Shown: piece by piece, positions 1-4,306 of the stretch
Position numbering within the stretch: position 1 is the stretch's first letter
Layout: every line of letters starts with the position of its first letter
Program-made: the position numbers and the translations under genes
The notes under the pieces: generated by a model
The model's database searches: none
Told to the model about the DNA's origin: nothing
Seen by the model: only the letters and a program-made list of their open reading frames with translations
DNA from: CAZNNH01 sp964574335
GTDB taxonomy: Bacteria > Acidobacteriota > Vicinamibacteria > Fen-336
Direction of reading: 5' to 3'
NCBI GenBank assembly: GCA_964574335.1
Contig: CAZNNH010000265.1
Coordinates: forward strand, 1 to 5,973
Length of the DNA: 5,973 nucleotides

Positions 1-1034
1 CAGAGCACGCTGGTGGCCAGCCCACCCCGGCCGACGCCCAGACGGGGCAGGTCCGGATCCAGCACGGCCAGCAGACGCCCTGAGATCTGCGACCGACGTG
101 CCATCGCGGGGCTGACGCGTGCGGCCGTCCAGCCCGCGCCGAGCGCCCGGGCGATCTCCAGCAGGTCGCCGGCGTAGTCCGAAGCCCTGGCTCCGTTCCG
201 CAGAACGCAGTCGTCGCTCGCCCGCTCGCGCTCGACCACCAACTGGCGGCCCGCCCACCACACGAGAGGGTTGAACCAGTACGTGACACACGCCAGAACG
301 CTCAGCCCCTGCGTCCACGTGTCGCGGCGGGCGATGTGAGCCAGCTCGTGCAGCAGGACCTGTCGCAGGCGCTCCTCCGTCCAGGCCAGCGACGTGCGTG
401 GCAGCAGGACGACAGGCCTCACCAGGCCCCAGGTCATCGGCGTCATCGCCCTGTCGGTCCACCGCAGACGGTAGCGACGAGGAGAAAGGCCCAGGTCCCC
501 GGCAGCCTTCCTGGCGACCTCGAGCGTTCGGGGGTCTTCGATGGGTTTGCCGGCTCTCAGCACGGCGCCGAGTCGCAGCGCGGCAACGAGGAAGGCCGTC
601 AGGAACGCCGCCGCCCCCGCCAGCCAGACGAGCCACAGCCGAGCGGACACCGTCATGCCCGCGGGGCGACCCTCGGGCGTCTCCCCCGTGCCGTCGCTCG
701 GCAACCCTTCCCGGCCACCGGACCCGACGGGCGCAGCCTCGTCCGGGCTGTGTCCTCCGATCTCCAGGGAGGCAGCCGGTCCGGTCGCGCCGGCCGCTGG
801 ACTCTGCCGGTCCTCGAACACCACGTCGGCGAGCCGCACCAGGGGCTGAGGCAGGCCGACGGGCCAGGCGGGCACGACCAGCGAGACCGGCACAACCAGC
901 AGCGCCCCGGCGATCGCCGCCGCCCACACCAGGTGCCGCGTAGCTGCGGAGCGACGTCGAAGCGCGAGGTTGACCCCAGCAGCGATCAGGATCAGCAGGC
1001 TGCCCTTGAGGGCGCCCTCGACGAGCGGGTTCAT
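1..1034 (-). CDS. M56-family (BlaR1-type) membrane zinc metalloprotease, 3' end cut by window edge
   Basis: Integral-membrane antirepressor protease of the BlaR1/MecR1 class. The known family role is to sense a signal outside the cell and inactivate the partner BlaI-type repressor on the cytoplasmic side. Read directly on the minus strand: 344 codons are present and no stop is reached. Hydrophobic segments lie at about residues 8-25, 33-56 and 129-158. Zinc motif HELAH is at 229-233, followed by WFNPLVWW (253-260) and the third-ligand region ERERASDDC (268-276; E270 is the likely ligand). ISGRLLAVLDP (317-327) is the stretch that usually precedes the fourth membrane helix, so the sensor or C-terminal domain lies outside the window. 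The ATG overlaps the stop of the upstream blaI-like gene (ATGA), with AAGGAG 5 nt before it, so the two are translationally coupled. A Gly/Pro/acidic loop of about 70 residues (57-127) separates helices 2 and 3. The family is secure; the signal sensed is unknown. Confidence 0.93.
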   Translation of the reverse strand, partial: MNPLVEGALKGSLLILIAAGVNLALRRRSAATRHLVWAAAIAGALLVVPVSLVVPAWPVGLPQPLVRLADVVFEDRQSPAAGATGPAASLEIGGHSPDEAAPVGSGGREGLPSDGTGETPEGRPAGMTVSARLWLVWLAGAAAFLTAFLVAALRLGAVLRAGKPIEDPRTLEVARKAAGDLGLSPRRYRLRWTDRAMTPMTWGLVRPVVLLPRTSLAWTEERLRQVLLHELAHIARRDTWTQGLSVLACVTYWFNPLVWWAGRQLVVERERASDDCVLRNGARASDYAGDLLEIARALGAGWTAARVSPAMARRSQISGRLLAVLDPDLPRLGVGRGGLATSVL

Positions 1035-1420
1035 CGCCCCTCCTTCCTCGCCCTGTCGATCAGCTCGGCCAGGTTGTTGAGCTCCCGCGGCGAGACCTTG
1101 CCCGCGCTCCCGTCCAAGAGCGCGCTCACCAGGTCCTCGCGCGAGTCGTCGAAGAAGTTGTGGATCAGCTCTCGCAGGGCCGAGCGGCGGGCCCGCTTGA
1201 GCGGCACGCGTGGGGCGTACGCGTAGCGGGCCCCGTCCTGCCGGTGGCTGAGGTGGCCCTTGTCCTCGAGAATGCGCAGGAGCGCCCTCACCGCCGAGTA
1301 GCTGGGGGGATCGGGAAGGGACTCGCGCACCTCGGCCGCGGTGGCTTCCCCCAGCCGGTAGACGATCTCCATGATCTGCCGCTCGCGGCGGCTGAGCCGG
1401 GGCTGTGGCGGGTGAGTCAC
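1031..1420 (-). CDS. BlaI/MecI/CopY-family transcriptional repressor
   Basis: A 129-residue winged-helix repressor, the usual size for the family. The DNA-binding domain spans about residues 9-72: it starts with LSRRERQIMEIVYRLGEATA, has the recognition-helix region YSAVRALLRILEDKGHL (41-57), and ends in the wing RYAYAPRVP. The C-terminal helical part (about 75-128) is the dimerisation region and carries NFF at 88-90, near where MecI/BlaI are cleaved between Asn and Phe in Staphylococcus. The start codon is GTG; it is chosen because GGAGGA lies 5 nt upstream and the protein begins just before the conserved domain. It forms an operon with the M56 protease gene (4-bp overlap). A promoter with overlapping inverted repeats sits immediately upstream, consistent with autorepression. 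No beta-lactamase or penicillin-binding protein gene is nearby, so the regulon is probably not classical resistance. Family assignment is firm; the targets are unknown. Confidence 0.93.
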   Translation of the reverse strand: MTHPPQPRLSRRERQIMEIVYRLGEATAAEVRESLPDPPSYSAVRALLRILEDKGHLSHRQDGARYAYAPRVPLKRARRSALRELIHNFFDDSREDLVSALLDGSAGKVSPRELNNLAELIDRARKEGR

Positions 1421-1425
1421 TGTGG

Positions 1426-1431
1426 TCCTCC
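1426..1431 (-). promoter_or_regulatory. Ribosome binding site deciding the GTG start of the blaI-like gene
   Basis: GGAGGA on the minus strand lies 5 nt before the GTG start codon. No ATG in this frame gives a better placed site, so this motif supports the GTG. Confidence 0.75.
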
Positions 1432-1439
1432 GATGCTAG

Positions 1440-1469
1440 CTGCTTAGCAGCCTGCTAAAAAACTAGCAG
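1440..1469. promoter_or_regulatory. Candidate BlaI-type operator: ladder of CTGCTA/TAGCAG half-sites
   Basis: Four alternating half-sites are seen: ctgctt (1440-1445), tagcag (1445-1450), ctgcta (1452-1457) and tagcag (1464-1469). They build three overlapping inverted repeats. One is an 11-bp palindrome (1440-1450). The second has perfect 7-bp arms ttagcag/ctgctaa around one base (1444-1458). The third has 6-bp arms around an A-rich 6-bp spacer (1452-1469). A further gctagc palindrome lies at 1435-1440. The array covers the -10 box and the predicted start of transcription, where a bound repressor would block initiation. BlaI and MecI bind dyads as dimers, which fits this layout, but the TAGCAG half-site differs from their TACA/TGTA-type core, so the match to this repressor is inference from position. 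Confidence 0.7.
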
Positions 1470-1488
1470 TAGAGACACCGATTGTCAA
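1460..1488 (-). promoter_or_regulatory. Sigma-70-type promoter of the blaI-like/M56 operon
   Basis: Minus-strand TTGACA (1483-1488, a perfect -35 consensus) is followed after 17 bp by TAGTTT (1460-1465, 3 of 6 consensus positions). Transcription would start near 1453, inside the inverted-repeat ladder. This leaves a leader of roughly 30 nt that contains the ribosome binding site. The -35 is strong and the -10 is weak. Confidence 0.6.
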
Positions 1489-1513
1489 GGGGCAGGGCTC
1501 GAGGGGACCCGCG

Positions 1514-1554
1514 GCTCGGCAGCCAGAATCGGCAGCTCGGCAGCCAGAATCGGC
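1514..1554. repeat. Two-copy tandem repeat, 21-bp period
   Basis: A 20-bp unit beginning gctcggcagccagaatcggc occurs at 1514-1533 and again, identically, at 1535-1554, with one base between copies. It lies in the noncoding spacer between the aspartyl-protease gene's stop and the blaI-like promoter. The period equals about two helical turns, but no function can be assigned; it may be a simple slippage duplication. Confidence 0.85.
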
Positions 1555-1608
1555 GGGTCTTGATCCAGGGGGCGGCGGGCTCAGCCACCGGCGGCGACTT
1601 TGCCCCAG

Positions 1609-2490
1609 CTATTCCTTTGCGGTCGCGAGGCGGAGGTCGAGGGTGACCGGGCCGTTCATGAGGTAGGCCGTGCCGAGCGCCCCATCGATGATCAGGTCGT
1701 CTTCCTGGACGGCCATCTCGACCGGGCCACGACCACCGATCGCGAGCGAGACCTTCCCGTCGGGAGCAGGAGCCAGCAGACCCTGCTCCACCGCATGGCG
1801 GGAGAGGAGGGTTCCTCGGACGTTGCCGCTGTCGAGAAGAAACCAGAGCCGACCGCGGCGAGCGGCAACGGGAAGGAAGACCTCCAGCATGCGCCCCGTC
1901 TCGCCGGTCGCCACACGGTACGCCAGGCCGCTGGCTCGTGCCACACGCTCCGCTCGATCGCCGGGATGGACCTGGAGGCGGCCGCCGGGCCAGTCGAGGG
2001 TGATGACGCGTCCCTGGAAGGCATCGAGGGCGAGCACACCGTCGAGTCGGGGCAGCTCCTCGGGCAGCAGGGCGTTGACGTCGAAGACGGCGACGGGCTC
2101 GAGGCGGCAACGCCAGCCAGCCGAATGCAGCGAGAGAGCGTCGCATTGGGCGAACTCGACGCGCTCGCCCGACATCCGGTGTCCGACGTCCCGGCCGAAC
2201 GGCTGGCACCCCATGCGGGCCGCGACACCGGGCGTCACCAGGGTCGCCCCGCCGCCGGTGTCGAGGAGCAGCGTCAGCTCGCCGACGTCCGACTCGACGC
2301 GTGCCGTCTTCAGCCCTCGGAAGTAGGGGTCCAGCGCCACCGTCGCCGAATCGGCGGGCGAGGGCGTCACCGTCGACGGGTCGGGGCTCGGGCAGCCGCC
2401 GAGGAGCATCGGCAGGACGAGAGCCATGCCGAGACCTGCGGCGGAGCGGTATCGGCCCCCCGTCAGGCTCTTCCCAGGTCGTCTCGGCAT
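1609..2490 (-). CDS. Retropepsin-like aspartyl protease lipoprotein with two D-T/S-G motifs
   Basis: A 293-residue predicted secreted lipoprotein. A basic N-terminus (MPRRPGKSLTGGRYR) leads into a hydrophobic stretch and lipobox LLGGC with Cys33, implying signal-peptidase II processing and membrane anchoring. A Pro/Ser/Thr-rich linker follows (34-50). The first catalytic motif is LLLDTGGGATLV (DTG at 77-79). The DGVLALDAF segment with VITLDWPGGRL (150-172) is the family's usual flap-to-core signature. A second motif, FLLDSG (DSG at 220-222), falls in a second repeat-like half, so one chain may supply both catalytic aspartates instead of forming a retropepsin-type homodimer. The ATG at 2490 is chosen over an upstream in-frame ATG (2760) because it gives a proper signal peptide, has GGAGGT 7 nt upstream, and avoids overlapping the SDR gene by some 240 bp. 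It is third in a run after the GntR and SDR genes (26-bp gap). Substrate unknown; proteolysis is not proven. Confidence 0.85.
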   Translation of the reverse strand: MPRRPGKSLTGGRYRSAAGLGMALVLPMLLGGCPSPDPSTVTPSPADSATVALDPYFRGLKTARVESDVGELTLLLDTGGGATLVTPGVAARMGCQPFGRDVGHRMSGERVEFAQCDALSLHSAGWRCRLEPVAVFDVNALLPEELPRLDGVLALDAFQGRVITLDWPGGRLQVHPGDRAERVARASGLAYRVATGETGRMLEVFLPVAARRGRLWFLLDSGNVRGTLLSRHAVEQGLLAPAPDGKVSLAIGGRGPVEMAVQEDDLIIDGALGTAYLMNGPVTLDLRLATAKE

Positions 2491-2497
2491 GGGCGCC

Positions 2498-2503
2498 ACC
2501 TCC
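2498..2503 (-). promoter_or_regulatory. Ribosome binding site deciding the lipoprotein start
   Basis: GGAGGT on the minus strand ends 7 nt before the ATG at 2490, in the short gap after the SDR stop codon. Together with the lipobox it fixes the start of the aspartyl-protease lipoprotein. Confidence 0.8.
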
Positions 2504-2516
2504 AGGCTGGGGGTCG

Positions 2517-3299
2517 CTAGATGCTGATGGCGTTGAAGCCGCCGTCGACCACCAGCTCGGCGCCGGTGATGAACGAGCCGGCCCGATCGCAGGCCAAGAG
2601 CAGCGTCGCCCCCACCAGCTCCGCCGCCTCGCCGAAGCGACCCATCGGGGTGTGGCCCAGGATCGACTGGACCCGTTCCGGGGTCAGCACCTTGCGGTTC
2701 TGCTCGGCGGGGAAGAAGCCGGGCACCAGCACGTTCACGCGCACCCTCAGGGGCGCCCACTCCCGGGCCAGATTCTTGGAGATGTTGTGCACCGCCGCCT
2801 TGGTAGCCGAGTAGGTGAAGACCCGGGAGAGGGGTGTGAGCCCGGACATCGAGCCCACGTTGATGATGCTGGCGCCCTGTCCGTCGCGCTGGGCGCGCTC
2901 TGTGAAGTAGCGGCCGAAGACCTGGGAGGCGAAGAAGATGGCCTTGAGGTTAGTGGCCAGGATGGCATCGATCTCGTCCTCGGGGATCTCGAGGAACGGG
3001 CGCGCCGAGTTCAAACCGGCACCGTTGACCAGGATGTCCACGTGGCCCGAACGTTCCAGCACCTCAGCCAGCAGCCGCTCCAGCTCGGCCTTGCGGGTGG
3101 CGTCGCAGGCCACCGCGTAGCCCTTGCCGCCCTGGGCCTGGATCCGATCCAGGCGCGGCTTCGCCTTCTCGGCGTGGCGTCCCACCAGCACCACCTCGGC
3201 CCCCGCCCGGGCCATCCCCTCGGCCATGGCGCCGCACAGCTCGCCGCCGCCGCCCACCACCACCGCGCACTTTCCGGACAGATCGAATAGCTCGCTCAT
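2517..3299 (-). CDS. SDR-family NAD(P)-dependent oxidoreductase, UxuB/YjmF-like (putative sugar-acid dehydrogenase)
   Basis: A 260-residue classical short-chain dehydrogenase/reductase with every hallmark: glycine-rich nucleotide loop GGGGELCG (16-23), D66 for the adenine, NGAG (92-95), N117, catalytic S150, Y163 and K167 (YSATK), PG at 193-194, and the C-terminal VDGGF (251-255). The GGGG-x-LC loop, in place of the usual TGGxxGIG, recalls D-mannonate/fructuronate oxidoreductases of the UxuB/YjmF type; that likeness is from memory of the family, not an alignment. R41 after the second strand, where NAD-dependent enzymes carry an acidic residue, hints at NADPH use. Its start overlaps the GntR stop by one base (TGATG), with AAGGAG 6 nt upstream, so it is coupled to the regulator. 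With a LarA-like epimerase and a PfkB kinase next door, a hydroxy/keto sugar-acid substrate is the best guess. Generic SDR is certain; the substrate is not. Confidence 0.92.
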   Translation of the reverse strand: MSELFDLSGKCAVVVGGGGELCGAMAEGMARAGAEVVLVGRHAEKAKPRLDRIQAQGGKGYAVACDATRKAELERLLAEVLERSGHVDILVNGAGLNSARPFLEIPEDEIDAILATNLKAIFFASQVFGRYFTERAQRDGQGASIINVGSMSGLTPLSRVFTYSATKAAVHNISKNLAREWAPLRVRVNVLVPGFFPAEQNRKVLTPERVQSILGHTPMGRFGEAAELVGATLLLACDRAGSFITGAELVVDGGFNAISI

Positions 3300-4093
3300 C
3301 AGCCGCTCCTTGTCACCCGCCTCGGCTTCCTGACCTGGCTCGGGGCCGCCTCGTCCTCGGAGGGCGGGCAGGCCTCCGCCGAGGCCAGGTGCTCGGTCAT
3401 CGCCCCGCGGGCCCTCTCGGGATCGTGGGCCCGGATCGCCGCATAGATCTGCCGGTGCTCCTCCGCCGACTCTCGCAGGTCGGAGGCCCCTTCGATGGTC
3501 AGCCGTCGCATCTCCAGGAACAGGCCGGCCACCATCTCCACCAGCGCCCCCACCGCTGCGTTGTTGGCCCCGGCCGCCACCGCCCGATGGAAGCGGACGT
3601 CGTGCATCAGGTGCAGGGCGGGATCGTCGGTGCTGGCGAACATGCCGGTCAGCTCGTCCGCCATCGTCGCCATCTGGTCGGCGGTGGCCCGGTCCGCGGC
3701 CAGCCCCGCCGCGCCCACCTCCAGCAGCCGGCGGGCCTCGAACAGCTCGTCACGCTTCAGCCCGTACAACGCCGCCGCCAGCCGGAGCGGCTCGGACCCG
3801 AGGGTGATGGGACCGCCGGTGATGTAGGTCCCCGAGCCGTGCCGCGCGTCGACCACGCCCATCGCCGCCAGCTCCCGGAGCCCCAGCCGCAGGCTGGGAC
3901 GGCTGACGCCGATCCGGTCGGCCAGCGCCCGCTCGGCGGGCAGCCGATCGCCCGGCTTGAGCGCGCCCTTCTCGATCAGGCGGCGCACGTGGAGCACCAC
4001 CCGCTCCGCCGCCTTGGGATCATTGGAGTGTCCACTGAGCAGCGGCTGATCCCGTGAGGTTTTGCCGCCGGCCCCCGGCTCCACTCTGACCAT
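3299..4093 (-). CDS. GntR-family transcriptional regulator, FadR subfamily (FCD domain)
   Basis: 264 residues. The winged helix-turn-helix spans about 27-92: PGDRLPAERALADRIGVSRP (47-66) and LRELAAMGVVDARHGSGTYI (72-91). It is followed by an all-helical FCD effector domain (about 115-238) with the expected metal/ligand residues D165 and H169 (HDVRFHRAVA), H213 (EEHRQIY) and H235 (MTEHL). FCD regulators commonly sense carboxylic acids and sugar acids, matching the neighbours. The tail (241-264) is polar, charged and probably disordered. The first ATG has only a weak GAAGG 4 nt upstream and the predicted transcript start is very close, so translation may be almost leaderless; a GTG three codons in is an alternative. 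It is co-transcribed with the SDR gene and divergent from the larA-like gene, the classic position of a local autoregulated controller of both units. Confidence 0.93.
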   Translation of the reverse strand: MVRVEPGAGGKTSRDQPLLSGHSNDPKAAERVVLHVRRLIEKGALKPGDRLPAERALADRIGVSRPSLRLGLRELAAMGVVDARHGSGTYITGGPITLGSEPLRLAAALYGLKRDELFEARRLLEVGAAGLAADRATADQMATMADELTGMFASTDDPALHLMHDVRFHRAVAAGANNAAVGALVEMVAGLFLEMRRLTIEGASDLRESAEEHRQIYAAIRAHDPERARGAMTEHLASAEACPPSEDEAAPSQVRKPRRVTRSG

Positions 4094-4102
4094 GAAGCCT
4101 TC

Positions 4103-4130
4103 GGTATCATCGATGCGGGGGCCGTGTCAA
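4103..4130 (-). promoter_or_regulatory. Candidate promoter of the gntR-SDR-protease run
   Basis: Minus-strand TTGACA (4125-4130, perfect -35) is followed after 16 bp by GATACC (4103-4108, 3 of 6 consensus). Transcription would start around 4096, only a few bases before the ATG at 4093. A catcgatg palindrome (4108-4115) lies in the spacer, and cgatgc/gcatcg arms (4111-4116, 4131-4136) flank the -35 box, possible regulator contacts. Confidence 0.5.
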
Positions 4131-4236
4131 GCATCGTCCCTCCCGGGTGCCCTCCGATGGGGCGTCAATGGAGGTCCCGGTACCGCCGGTGCACGGTCGA
4201 CCAGGGCTCGGGAAGTGGGTCGTCGCCGGGCTGCCG

Positions 4237-4261
4237 GGCGGGGCCGCCGGCCGGCCCCGCC
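4237..4261. repeat. GC-rich inverted repeat, 9-bp arms
   Basis: Arms ggcggggcc (4237-4245) and ggccccgcc (4253-4261) pair perfectly around a 7-nt loop, immediately upstream of the candidate larA-like -35. There is no T-tract, so it is not an intrinsic terminator. It could be a protein-binding dyad or chance in very GC-rich DNA. Confidence 0.6.
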
Positions 4262-4268
4262 GGAACGG

Positions 4269-4297
4269 TTGCGGAGGGCTGAGGATAGTGGTATATC
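4269..4297 (+). promoter_or_regulatory. Candidate promoter of the larA-like/pfkB operon
   Basis: TTGCGG (4269-4274; matches TTG of the -35) is followed after 17 bp by TATATC (4292-4297; 4 of 6 of the -10 consensus). Transcription would start near 4303-4305, next to the ATG at 4307. This would explain why no well-spaced Shine-Dalgarno is present (the nearest, GAGGA at 4281-4285, is 21 nt away). Confidence 0.5.
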
Positions 4298-4301
4298 CAC
4301 T
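4287..4301. promoter_or_regulatory. Candidate GntR/FadR-family operator on the larA-like -10 box
   Basis: Inverted repeat agtgg-tatat-ccact has perfect 5-bp arms. Its core TGGTATATCCA resembles the TTGGTATACCAA-type sites of UxuR/ExuR-like FadR-subfamily regulators. It coincides with the -10 box TATATC, so a bound regulator would block transcription. Binding by the adjacent GntR protein is inferred from position and motif style only. Confidence 0.55.
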
Positions 4302-4306
4302 TGGGC

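Larger units (their letters stand above)
1421..1608. other. Intergenic spacer between aspartyl-protease gene and blaI-like gene
   Basis: This 188-bp spacer holds the blaI-like promoter and operator ladder and the 21-bp tandem repeat. I found no hairpin followed by a T-run on the minus strand after the aspartyl-protease stop, so an intrinsic terminator is not evident and transcription may run through into the blaI-like gene. Confidence 0.6.
4094..4306. other. Divergent regulatory region between gntR and the larA-like gene
   Basis: The 213 bp contain one candidate promoter for each direction and several inverted repeats. These are cgatgc/gcatcg around the gntR -35 box, cggtaccg (4178-4185), ggtcgacc (4195-4202), a GC-rich hairpin (4237-4261) and the agtgg/ccact dyad on the larA-like -10. 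No small ORF or RNA gene is supported. The half-site GGTAT occurs both at the gntR -10 (4103-4107) and at the larA-like dyad (4290-4294). Confidence 0.65.

Noticed and set aside
336..1226. Plus-strand open frame of about 296 codons
   Set aside because: It lies opposite the M56 protease and the BlaI-like repressor, both recognised by clear motifs; its Arg/Gln/Pro-rich translation is a shadow.
1600..2520. Plus-strand open frame opposite the aspartyl-protease lipoprotein gene, and the minus-strand frame 1463-2209
   Set aside because: Both are in alternative frames of a gene with lipobox, DTG and DSG motifs. The 1463-2209 frame merely reads the tandem repeat as a repeated peptide near its end.
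2491..2760. N-terminal extension of the aspartyl protease to an ATG at 2760
   Set aside because: It would overlap the SDR coding region heavily and bury the signal peptide; the ATG at 2490 has a strong ribosome binding site and gives a proper lipoprotein signal.
2301..3290. Plus-strand open frame of about 329 codons opposite the SDR gene
   Set aside because: Composition artefact: no domain, and the SDR on the minus strand carries the full set of catalytic residues.
4237..4261. Strong GC hairpin considered as a terminator
   Set aside because: No T-run follows on either strand, and it lies between divergent promoters where no transcript ends.
4301..4306. TTG start for the larA-like gene
   Set aside because: It adds only two residues, and the ATG at 4307 is a more usual start; neither has a better ribosome binding site, so this remains open but unlikely.
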